Positions 8,348 through 16,046 of a DNA stretch of 40,845 bases are shown piece by piece. This stretch comes from an uncultured Cytophagaceae bacterium (GTDB lineage: Bacteria; Bacteroidota; Bacteroidia; Cytophagales; Spirosomataceae), in NCBI GenBank assembly GCA_903933935.1, contig CAIZMB010000113.1:1-40845 (forward strand), read 5' to 3'. Numbering within the stretch: the stretch's first letter is position 1; every line of letters begins with the position of its first letter. Position numbers and translations under genes: made by a program. Under the pieces are notes generated by a model. It saw only the letters and a list, made by a program, of their open reading frames with translations, ran no database searches and had not been told where the DNA came from.

Positions 8348-8944
8348 AATTCCAACAGCAATGATGCCAATCATGGCAACAAGCAATCCATTGCTGCGCC
8401 GTTTTTTTAAAAATAGCATTAGGATTAAACCCGTTATTGAAATTAAAGTCATGAAAATGGCGGAGAAATCGATAATCCAAGACCATCCTTTGCCGGTGTC
8501 CCTGCCTTTATGTAGGTCATTCATGACAGCTACAATTCCCATATTTGTTTCCGTTAAATGGTAGGCACCATCTTCACGGCTAATAAATATATCTGAAGTA
8601 TAACCTGGCCCTTGAAACGATATAGAGCATTCTCGGTCATCAATTCTAAAATCATTCAACAATCCTTTCACTCCATGTGTCGCCCTAAAATATTCGACTA
8701 TAGTCAATTTAGGAATTTTTGCAGTGTCGGATTGATTCACCCAGGCAGGATTTAATTTGGCATCTATTTCTTTGACCGATGTTTTTTCCGGAAACCAATC
8801 CACATGATTCAATGTCAATCCCGTGACCGCAAAGAAAAGGACAATGATAAAGCTAAACATGGACAAGTAAATATGGAGCCAACGAGTCCACGTAGCGACT
8901 GGCGTCTTCCAACTGGTTTTTGAAGTGCCCATAGTTTTTCCCAT
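8330..8944 (-). CDS. PepSY-associated membrane protein
   Basis: This 204-residue protein has two hydrophobic helices: residues about 22-44 (WLHIYLSMFSFIIVLFFAVTG) and a C-terminal pair around 158-180 and 190-204. The periplasmic part between them carries a PepSY-like domain (KIPKLTIVEYFRATHGV onward). The histidines in WLHIYLSMF and in MNDLHKGRD near the membrane are typical positions in PepSY transmembrane proteins, several of which bind haem or act in transmembrane electron transfer. It starts immediately after the stop of the ApbE-DUF2271 gene (no intergenic base), so the two are surely coupled. Family knowledge links PepSY membrane proteins with ApbE-type flavinylation. The exact electron donor and acceptor are unknown. 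Confidence 0.85.
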   Translation of the reverse strand: MGKTMGTSKTSWKTPVATWTRWLHIYLSMFSFIIVLFFAVTGLTLNHVDWFPEKTSVKEIDAKLNPAWVNQSDTAKIPKLTIVEYFRATHGVKGLLNDFRIDDRECSISFQGPGYTSDIFISREDGAYHLTETNMGIVAVMNDLHKGRDTGKGWSWIIDFSAIFMTLISITGLILMLFLKKRRSNGLLVAMIGIIAVGIIYWLW

Positions 8945-10429
8945 TTATTTATTTCTATACGCTAATGATGCTGAAGTAATTTCCTCGTTACCCGGAAGAA
9001 CTTGGTCTTTCGGTTTACCATCAAAATTCATCTCTTGCTTAATTAATTGGTACGTTCCATGTTCACGAGCCGCCTCCACAAAAACGGTGTATTTCCCCTG
9101 ATTTACATATTGGCCTGCATCATTCTTTCCATCCCAAACCAATGAGTAATTTCCAGCTGGACGGGTTGCGCCTGTAATCGAGGATACATCTATTTCACTC
9201 GCCCTTTGTGCTGCATACCAAGATCTTAAATCTGGAAGCCAACGAGGTTTGTTATACCAAAGTGCAATTCTACGAATCGGTTTATGGGCTTCATCTTCAA
9301 TCCAAACAGCCACAAATGGACGCCTGAATCTTCCTTCAAATCTGGCCAATTCAAAATTTATCACTAGCTCTTGGTTAGCATTCCAAACTTTTTCTTTCAA
9401 ATGAACCATTGAAATTGAAGATTTGGCCGCTAGATTTTCAGTCGATATAATTTGATTGTGCCAATTATCACTCGTGGTTATCTGACCCTCACGATTCATC
9501 AATAAAAATTCAATACCTGGGATCGATGATGCCAAAGCTTTAGACTCAGCAATAGACAAAACATTTAACGCAGTCGCCAAAGCTCCTGCGGTCACAGCAT
9601 CTGAATGCACTACGGTAGCGCTGATAATTTCCTCCGCTGGAAGCGCAGTTCGTGGATCCACTACATGCGAATATTTCTTTCCATTAATTTCCACGCCTCT
9701 TCTATAATCCCCACTAGTTGCCACAGCCTTGTTATTTAAGGCGACAATGGCTAATGGCTCTGCATTCTCTGAACTATTTCTAGGATCAGTCAACGCAATT
9801 TTTTCTGTATAATTTCCTTTGACAATTAAATCTCCTCCTATATTAATCACCAAACCTTCCACTCCATCTTCTTTCATAGCCTTCTCACTCGCTTGCTCCA
9901 TAATGTACGACTTCGCAAATGTATGCAATCGCAAGGCCGCATCTGTCACATGAGTCGCTGTCCCTTCCCCTAATTCCCAATGTGCTTGATTTGCTTTCGC
10001 AGCCACTTCATCTAAACGATCATTCGAGGGAAGCTTATTTTCCATGGCCGCAAAATTCCATAATTGGTTCACTTCTTCTGCTGCAGATTGGATAACCCCG
10101 CTCGTTTTTTCATTCCAAACATCAAAAGATTGTAGAACGGAATGCAATTCATCTGAAACCGGAACGGCTTCATTCATTGTTTTTTGCCACTGACTAAATT
10201 CAGTCGACGAATCAAAAGAACCCAAGATATGACTAAGTCTTTTAATCTCATCCAAAACTACCTTTTCAGCTTTTTCAGCAATTTCAAACGTATTTGCAAT
10301 GATTTTTAGATCCAGAGAAGTCCCTAAAATATAATCAAAATGGGCAGATAAAATCCCGGAATGGCTTGAGGCGGATGCTTGGGGAATAGCCGAAATTAAT
10401 GATGCTAACCCTATGTTCAATGCTGGCAT
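8945..10429 (-). CDS. ApbE-family FAD:protein FMN transferase fused to DUF2271
   Basis: This 494-residue exported protein has two parts. Residues about 28-330 are ApbE-like: FDYILGTSLDLK, SFDSSTEFSQW, FAKSYI around 171-176, VINIGGDLIVKG (194-205), SGDYRRGVEINGKKYSHVVDPRTALP (239-264) and a final AGALATAL (281-288). Residues about 345-485 are DUF2271: INFELARFEGRFRRPFVAVWIED, IALWYNKPRWLPD and ITGATRPAGNYSLVWDG. ApbE proteins attach FMN to a threonine of extracytoplasmic redox proteins. Two oddities stand out. The usual metal-binding aspartate of the ADALATAL motif is glycine (G282), and the DUF2271 part carries a TGAT (419-422) resembling a flavinylation site. The N-terminus chosen has a signal-like stretch but no basic n-region, so the true start could lie a few codons upstream. 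Confidence 0.9.
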   Translation of the reverse strand: MPALNIGLASLISAIPQASASSHSGILSAHFDYILGTSLDLKIIANTFEIAEKAEKVVLDEIKRLSHILGSFDSSTEFSQWQKTMNEAVPVSDELHSVLQSFDVWNEKTSGVIQSAAEEVNQLWNFAAMENKLPSNDRLDEVAAKANQAHWELGEGTATHVTDAALRLHTFAKSYIMEQASEKAMKEDGVEGLVINIGGDLIVKGNYTEKIALTDPRNSSENAEPLAIVALNNKAVATSGDYRRGVEINGKKYSHVVDPRTALPAEEIISATVVHSDAVTAGALATALNVLSIAESKALASSIPGIEFLLMNREGQITTSDNWHNQIISTENLAAKSSISMVHLKEKVWNANQELVINFELARFEGRFRRPFVAVWIEDEAHKPIRRIALWYNKPRWLPDLRSWYAAQRASEIDVSSITGATRPAGNYSLVWDGKNDAGQYVNQGKYTVFVEAAREHGTYQLIKQEMNFDGKPKDQVLPGNEEITSASLAYRNK

Positions 10430-10540
10430 AAATGTATTGGGGTTTATTTTGCAAACATAAGAAGTCAGCTACTACGAACTTTATCAAATAGACCAAATTA
10501 AGCATTTTGTCTACCTAAAAAGATGAGTTAAACCCGATTG

Positions 10541-10581
10541 AAAAAAAATGCCCCTAGGAAAATGAATTTCTAGAGGCATTT
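10541..10581 (-). terminator. Rho-independent terminator after the zinc alcohol dehydrogenase gene
   Basis: Read on the minus strand, the arm AAATGCC...CTAG pairs with CTAG...GGCATTT (7 bp, one mismatch, then 4 bp) around a 12-base loop, and is followed directly by a run of eight T (complement of 10541-10548). It lies about 24 bases past the stop of the gene ending at 10605 and closes the long minus-strand transcription unit that begins with susC. Confidence 0.78.
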
Positions 10582-10604
10582 ATAACCGATTAAAAAACTA
10601 TTAG

Positions 10605-11648
10605 CTACATCGAAGCCATATCAATGACAAAACGATACTTCACATCGGAATTTGAGATACGGGTATAGGCTTCATTTATATCCTTCATTTGAATCATTTC
10701 CACGTCTGATAAAATATTATGTTCCGCGCAGTAGTCCAACATTTCCTGCGTTTCCGCAATGCCGCCGACGTTAGAACCTATGATGCTTCTACGCTTCGAA
10801 ATTAATTTGGCACTCCCTAATTCATTGTCTTCCGGAGGAATTCCCACCAAAAGCATTTTACCTTCGACGGTCAATAAATCTAAAAATTTATTTAAGTCAT
10901 ATTTAGCCGCTACCGTGTTCAATATAAAATCAAATTGGCCACGCAAGGCCTTCATTTGATCCTTGTCGGCCGACAAAGCAAAATGATGAGCCCCTAACAT
11001 TTTGGCATCATTTTCTTTAGAAGGCGAAGTGCTTAACATCGTCACTTCCGCACCCATCGACACAGCAAACTTAACCCCCATATGGCCCAAACCACCCAGG
11101 CCTAAAACCGCTACCTTATGTCCTTTTCCTACGCCTGCGTATTTTAAAGGAGAATACGTGGTGATTCCCGCACATAACAAAGGCGCCACACGTTCTAGTT
11201 CTTTTGTAAAAGGGATATGCAACGTAAATGCTTCATCCACCACATATTGAGTCGAATAACCTCCGAAAGTAGGCGTTACTCCATCCCGATAATATCCATT
11301 GTAAGTAGGCGTAAACCCTTCATCACAATACTGCTCTTGGCCTTTTTTGCATGAAGGACATTCCCGACAAGAATCGATAAAAACGCCTACTCCCGCCATT
11401 TCGCCGACTTTAAATTGGGTTACCCCAGAACCAATTTGGCTAATTTTGCCTACAATCTCATGGCCCGGAACAATGGGATACACCGAAGGTCCCCACTCAG
11501 AACGTGCCATGTGAATATCAGAATGGCAAACGCCACAATATAAAATGTCAATTAGAATATCTTTCTCCCCTAATTCCCTACGTTCAAATTCGATGGGAGC
11601 GATTGACGACGTGGCATTTAAGGCGCCGTAGCCTGAAACTTGAATCAT
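10605..11648 (-). CDS. Zinc-dependent NAD(P) alcohol dehydrogenase (YahK/AdhC-like)
   Basis: This 347-residue medium-chain dehydrogenase has the catalytic zinc ligands C41 in CGVCHSD and H63 in VPGHEIVG. The structural zinc loop has four cysteines at about 94, 97, 100 and 108 (CRECPSCKKGQEQYC). The cofactor motif GLGGLGHMG lies near residue 183. This pattern matches cinnamyl-alcohol-dehydrogenase-like aldehyde reductases such as YahK, which reduce a broad range of aldehydes with NADPH in the cytoplasm. It follows the DUF1080 gene by 44 bases on the same strand and precedes a strong terminator, so it may be the last gene of the SusCD-led unit. Whether it works on a product of that locus is not known. 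Confidence 0.93.
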   Translation of the reverse strand: MIQVSGYGALNATSSIAPIEFERRELGEKDILIDILYCGVCHSDIHMARSEWGPSVYPIVPGHEIVGKISQIGSGVTQFKVGEMAGVGVFIDSCRECPSCKKGQEQYCDEGFTPTYNGYYRDGVTPTFGGYSTQYVVDEAFTLHIPFTKELERVAPLLCAGITTYSPLKYAGVGKGHKVAVLGLGGLGHMGVKFAVSMGAEVTMLSTSPSKENDAKMLGAHHFALSADKDQMKALRGQFDFILNTVAAKYDLNKFLDLLTVEGKMLLVGIPPEDNELGSAKLISKRRSIIGSNVGGIAETQEMLDYCAEHNILSDVEMIQMKDINEAYTRISNSDVKYRFVIDMASM

Positions 11649-11692
11649 AAAATATATTTTTTAACCTAAACAAAAATGCCGAAAAATGGTTT

Positions 11693-12445
11693 TTAAAAAT
11701 CCGTTACCGCCTGAACAAAATCCATATCTTTCATCCAAATATTCCGATAACGCACATCGTGACCTTCGGCTTGCAATTTCAGCCCTTGAGGAGAATCCGT
11801 GATCCCTTTTCCCCCATTATTTCCACCGTCAATTCCCGAGTTTGGACCACCCCATACTTGGTTAATGACCTGATTTTTATGCACTTTCTTTCCATTAAAA
11901 TACATCGTAACCATCGGCTTTTCTGTTAATACCCCATCTTTAAATCGGGCCGCGCGGAACTGAATATCATACGCATTCCATTTCCCAATCCCATTATAGG
12001 CATAATAAGGAGATGGCGTTTCATTAATCACCGCACCCATTCCATGCTTCGTAGTGTCGCCGTCTAAGACTTGAATTTCATATCTATTTTGTAAATACAC
12101 TCCTGAATTTCCCCCTTTAGAAGGGATAAAGAATTCAATGTGTAACCTGAAATCACGGAATTTTCTTTTGGTAACAATATCCGCTGAACCATATTTCCCG
12201 CCAGCTCCAGCAGGATCATTGGTCGAAACCGTAGTTCCTTTATCCACAGGATCTGAAACAATTTCCCATTTAATAGGCATTTGGGCTGCAAAACGAGGCC
12301 CTTCCCAATAGGTCCATTTTTCATCTAACATGGACCGTGATCCATCAAACATCATATCAGCATTTTTGGGTTTTTTAGCGCCTACGCCAATTTGCGCGAT
12401 GGCCCCAACAGATACCATCAAAAATAAAATAGTATACTTTTTCAT
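11693..12445 (-). CDS. DUF1080 (3-keto-disaccharide hydrolase-type) exported protein
   Basis: This 250-residue protein has a signal peptide (MKKYTILFLMVSVGAIAQ) and a DUF1080 domain filling the rest, a concanavalin-like jelly-roll fold. Diagnostic segments are MMFDG near residue 32, KFRDFRLHIEFFIPSKGGNSGVYL, YEIQVLDG, KWNAYDIQFRAARF, VTMYFNGKKVHKNQ and the final VRYRNIWMKDM. Some members cleave 3-keto-glucosides and are now named 3-keto-disaccharide hydrolases; others are uncharacterised. It should act in the periplasm or on the surface. It is 70 bases downstream of the GntP permease in the SusCD-led unit. No 3-dehydrogenase partner gene is visible in the window, so the keto-sugar reaction is only a family-based possibility. 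Confidence 0.9.
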   Translation of the reverse strand: MKKYTILFLMVSVGAIAQIGVGAKKPKNADMMFDGSRSMLDEKWTYWEGPRFAAQMPIKWEIVSDPVDKGTTVSTNDPAGAGGKYGSADIVTKRKFRDFRLHIEFFIPSKGGNSGVYLQNRYEIQVLDGDTTKHGMGAVINETPSPYYAYNGIGKWNAYDIQFRAARFKDGVLTEKPMVTMYFNGKKVHKNQVINQVWGGPNSGIDGGNNGGKGITDSPQGLKLQAEGHDVRYRNIWMKDMDFVQAVTDF

Positions 12446-12482
12446 AACAATAGGTTTTAGTTTAAGCTTGCAAGAAAAGAAA

Positions 12483-12506
12483 AATTTGACAAAAGCTGTC
12501 AGAATT
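12483..12506 (-). terminator. Weak hairpin between the GntP and DUF1080 genes
   Basis: TGACA at 12487-12491 pairs with TGTCA at 12497-12501, extended by AATT/AATT with one bulged base. On the minus strand a U-rich stretch follows. The stem is short, so this may only attenuate read-through into the DUF1080 gene. Confidence 0.3.
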
Positions 12507-12515
12507 AGCGTAATC

Positions 12516-13814
12516 CTATAGATAATTTTGTAAAACGAGCACTCCCAATAATCCCACGACCGCCAAAATTGTTTCCATAATAGTCCAAGATCTCAATGAG
12601 TCTTTGATAGTCACCCCAAAGTATTCTTTATAAAGCCAAAATCCTGCATCGTTTACATGAGAAAGGACCATAGATCCGGCACCGATGCTCAGCGCCATTA
12701 AATTTGGATTCGTCCCGCTTGCACTTAAAATAGGCAAAATTAATCCGGCAGTCGTTATGCCCGCAACGGTCGACGAGCCCGTAACAATCCTCAAAACCCC
12801 CGCAATCATCCAAGCAATAATTAAAGGATCCAGGGTACTTTGTTGGGTTAATTGCAAAATCTCATCCCCCACTTTCATCGCCTGCAATATTTCTTTAAAT
12901 GCACCCGCACCTCCAAAAGTCAACATCAAGGGAGAAATATCTTTGATGGATTCCAATAACCACCCTTGTAATTCCGACCAAGAAATACCCCGATTAAATC
13001 CCAATAAGTAAATAGCAGCGCCCAATGAAATTAATAGTGCAACGATCGGCTCGCCGACAAACTCGAGGAATGGATTATGAAGGTTTTTGGCAAAAGATTG
13101 CATGGCAATTAAACCTACGGGCAATAATAAAACAAACAAGCTGGCGCCTAAACTAGGCGCCTTTGCAGCCGTGGGAGGTTCCACAAAAGACATGGGTGAA
13201 GCAGGAATATTTCTAAGAGTCTTTCCAAAAAGCCAACCAGAAGCGAGCATCGCAGGAATTGAAATCATGATTCCTAATCCCAAGGTAATGCCCATATCAG
13301 CACCTGGCAAATGTGTAACCAAATAATAAGGAGCTGGATGCGGAGGTAAAAATCCTTGTGTGATAGACAAAGAAGCGAGCATCGGAATGCCCAAGTAAAC
13401 CACCGGTAAATTATGTCGCTGTGCCGTGGATAAAACCAAAGGGGCCATCAGCAAAAAAGCCACCGAATAAAAAAGAGGAAGGCCCACAATAAAGCCAATG
13501 ATCATAAAGGCAAATGGCAAGTTTTTATGCCCTAAGACTTCCACTAGCCAGTCGGCAATGACCGTAGTCGCCTGACTTTTAGCGACCATTTTACCAATCA
13601 TCGCCCCCAAAATAATAATGGGTATAATCGAACCTAAAGTGCCCCCAATTCCCTTTTGGATCGCTACAATTGTATCCCCCGTAGTCAAACCACTCGCTAA
13701 ACCTAAGCCTAGGGAAACCAGTAAAAAGGATATAAATGGCTGTAGCTTAAATACTGAAATGAACAGCACCAATAAAACAATGGCTACACTAATGAATACC
13801 CAAATACTGATCAT
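12516..13814 (-). CDS. GntP-family permease (gluconate/organic acid:H+ symporter)
   Basis: This 432-residue polytopic membrane protein of the GntP family carries about 12 hydrophobic helices. It shows the family loop GFLPPHPAPYYLVTHLPGADMGITLG near residues 153-178, the GSSTVAGITTAGLILPI segment near residue 342 and SHVNDAGFWLYKEYFG near 385. GntP proteins import gluconate, related sugar acids or D-serine with protons across the inner membrane. It is embedded between the propeller-domain protein (15-base gap) and the DUF1080 gene in the SusCD-led unit. This suggests that the locus yields a sugar acid or similar anion for uptake. No gluconate kinase or KDPG pathway gene is present in the window. 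Confidence 0.94.
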   Translation of the reverse strand: MISIWVFISVAIVLLVLFISVFKLQPFISFLLVSLGLGLASGLTTGDTIVAIQKGIGGTLGSIIPIIILGAMIGKMVAKSQATTVIADWLVEVLGHKNLPFAFMIIGFIVGLPLFYSVAFLLMAPLVLSTAQRHNLPVVYLGIPMLASLSITQGFLPPHPAPYYLVTHLPGADMGITLGLGIMISIPAMLASGWLFGKTLRNIPASPMSFVEPPTAAKAPSLGASLFVLLLPVGLIAMQSFAKNLHNPFLEFVGEPIVALLISLGAAIYLLGFNRGISWSELQGWLLESIKDISPLMLTFGGAGAFKEILQAMKVGDEILQLTQQSTLDPLIIAWMIAGVLRIVTGSSTVAGITTAGLILPILSASGTNPNLMALSIGAGSMVLSHVNDAGFWLYKEYFGVTIKDSLRSWTIMETILAVVGLLGVLVLQNYL

Positions 13815-13829
13815 CTTTCAATTAAATAA

Positions 13830-16046
13830 TTATTTTCCTGATACCGGTGGACTAATTACCTTTAAATATCTTCCCATCCAATAAGGCAACAACCAAATAT
13901 CTCCAGCGCTGTGCTCCGAATTTCCATTGCCCCCGTTACGGTCCATATTAAACATATTTCCATTATGGCGTTGAACAGGTCGCTCATCAGGAGGTAAAAC
14001 CTCTTTCGTTTTTTGATCCCTAAAATTAGGGGCTAATTTTTCAATATCTCCCCGATGGCTATTTTGAATAGCCCAGTCCACCAAGTCCATGGGATGTTCC
14101 CTCAAATACCAAGCAGCCTCATCTAAATCAAATTTTTGTGTGCCTGTTAACGCCGTAAAAATATTCCAAGCACCTTCTTTTTCAGGCCTTTCTATTTCCC
14201 AATGATCAATGATAGATTTTTTAAAACTAGCTCTCAACGTATCATTGAATGCGTAGCGATATAAACCCCAATACCCAACATAATACATTTCATCATCCGA
14301 ATGATTCCAGCCGTCCGACAGATTTTTTGCGTGAGGATCCGCGCTATCCGGTGCGTGGCCGATTTGGTCAATGGGACGCATCAAATTCTCATAATACCCA
14401 TGCTTTTGCATAAGTTCAAAAGCTTTCTGTTTGTAAATTGGTTTTTTAGTAAACCGATAAGCCGTCTGCAACATCGCGACAATATTCGATGAGTTCAATT
14501 TGCGATCCCCAATGTTTGTCGGGAAGCCATTCACATACTCTGGATTCCAACGCCCCCACAAAGTAGGCTTACCATTGTAGTCAATTAAGTACCAATTATT
14601 TTTGATGATATGTGACATCAACGTGTCAATCAAAACGATGGAACGTTTTTGTAAATCAGGGACATCCACTAATTCTGCCAAAGCGCCAAAGGCAAAAATA
14701 TGCCCAATCACTTCATCCGATGAGGTGGTAGATTTCCAGTCCCACTCGGGCTCCGGAGAATGTTGCCAGCGTTCAGGGTCTGAAAGCTGTGAGATAAAAC
14801 CACGCCTCTCAAAGGAACGTGCAGGAAATCCCGGTACCGGATTAACCGTGTATAACCTTTCCATCGACTCAAAAGCCTCGCGTACATTTGCTAAGGCATC
14901 TGCTTCTTTGGTCACTGCATACCTGAATATCTCCCCTCCTAAATACATTGAAGTCCATAGACCGTCATTATCAGAATCCGATAAATATCCAGTCGTAATA
15001 TTCCCATGATCCATATGATCCAAATGTGCATTAAAGCCATTTCGAATATGTCGGTCACGCACTTGAGCCTCATAATACATGGCCTTTTCATGCAAGGTCA
15101 TTGGCTTAAAACAAATTTGACCCAAGCCCGCTTTCGTTAATACCAATACAGAATTTTGGGGTCCTGCACTTATCGATGTAACGGCGTTACCTGGAAGCCA
15201 GCGCTCCCCTTGGTAATAATCAAACTTACCATCTTTGCGCAAAGCAAATGCTCCGTTGGTGGAACCAAACCATATTTTATCTCCTAAAATCTTGACAGAT
15301 GTAATTGATTTCACCGGAATTTTTTGTTGGAGTACCCCCGCTTTTTTCCCAGCCAAATCCACTTTAAAAAATCCTTCACTACTACCTACAACGGCGTCAT
15401 TTCCTTTGACGTCAAATGCCGTCAAATTATTTCCAGAAACCCATAAAGATAATTGGCCCGTAGCCACATCAAAACGATGCAAACCTTTAGAAGCTAGTAC
15501 CCAAAAATTACCAGTGATTTTATCAAAATTGATGGCTAGTACTTGGTCTGCAACATTCGTTTTAAAGAGCGTCTTTGATTTTTTAACCAAATGCAAGGAA
15601 GAGCCATCAGAAATTAAAAATGTAAAATCATTTCCGCCAGCGGCCAAATTAGCTCCTGGCAATTCATGTGTGGAATAAAGAGTTCCGGCCCAAGCATGGC
15701 TAAAAATAGCTTTGTCGTCGACAAAAACAAATTGGTTTTCGTGGGCCAATAAGCTTTGAATTTTTTTAGGGGCACTGGTTCGGTTTCGCTTATCGGCCAT
15801 CAAAACCCCGGGGTATAAAAATTGGCCATCATGTGGCAATAGCAAACCCGCCGAACTAAATATTTTGATAGATCCGTTGCGGTCGGCAAAAGCAGACTTC
15901 AACGCGACCTGACTATCTTTTACATAGTATTTGATACTATAATCCTGCATGTAGGGCTTATCTACATAAACTGGCTGAGTTGTTTTTTTTTGCCCATAAG
16001 CAACCATACTTAAAAACAGCAAAAATAATGCGATACTTTTTTTCAT
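13830..16046 (-). CDS. Exported two-domain protein: N-terminal beta-propeller-like, C-terminal helical domain; unknown function
   Basis: This 738-residue protein has a signal peptide (MKKSIALFLLFLSMVAYGQ). Residues about 30-315 contain repeating strand patterns such as ITGNFWVLASKGLHRFD, AVVGSSEGFFKVD and KIWFGSTNGAFAL, which resemble the blades of regulator-type propellers. Residues about 325-735 are helix-rich with conserved-looking clusters YLSDSDNDGLWTSMYLGG, SSDEVIGHIFAF, PTLWGRWNPEYVN, WNHSDDEMYYVGYWGLYRY and HNGNMFNMDRNGGNGN. The last part suggests an alpha/alpha-barrel-like catalytic or binding domain with many acidic and aromatic residues. I do not recognise a named family. Its start abuts the stop of the sialidase-like gene with no spacer, so it is tightly coupled. 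It is a candidate for a new carbohydrate-active enzyme. Confidence 0.8.
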   Translation of the reverse strand: MKKSIALFLLFLSMVAYGQKKTTQPVYVDKPYMQDYSIKYYVKDSQVALKSAFADRNGSIKIFSSAGLLLPHDGQFLYPGVLMADKRNRTSAPKKIQSLLAHENQFVFVDDKAIFSHAWAGTLYSTHELPGANLAAGGNDFTFLISDGSSLHLVKKSKTLFKTNVADQVLAINFDKITGNFWVLASKGLHRFDVATGQLSLWVSGNNLTAFDVKGNDAVVGSSEGFFKVDLAGKKAGVLQQKIPVKSITSVKILGDKIWFGSTNGAFALRKDGKFDYYQGERWLPGNAVTSISAGPQNSVLVLTKAGLGQICFKPMTLHEKAMYYEAQVRDRHIRNGFNAHLDHMDHGNITTGYLSDSDNDGLWTSMYLGGEIFRYAVTKEADALANVREAFESMERLYTVNPVPGFPARSFERRGFISQLSDPERWQHSPEPEWDWKSTTSSDEVIGHIFAFGALAELVDVPDLQKRSIVLIDTLMSHIIKNNWYLIDYNGKPTLWGRWNPEYVNGFPTNIGDRKLNSSNIVAMLQTAYRFTKKPIYKQKAFELMQKHGYYENLMRPIDQIGHAPDSADPHAKNLSDGWNHSDDEMYYVGYWGLYRYAFNDTLRASFKKSIIDHWEIERPEKEGAWNIFTALTGTQKFDLDEAAWYLREHPMDLVDWAIQNSHRGDIEKLAPNFRDQKTKEVLPPDERPVQRHNGNMFNMDRNGGNGNSEHSAGDIWLLPYWMGRYLKVISPPVSGK

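Noticed and set aside
15235-15678. Plus-strand reading frame of 147 codons inside the 738-residue gene
   Set aside because: It is antisense to a well-supported gene, has no recognisable domain and no independent start context.
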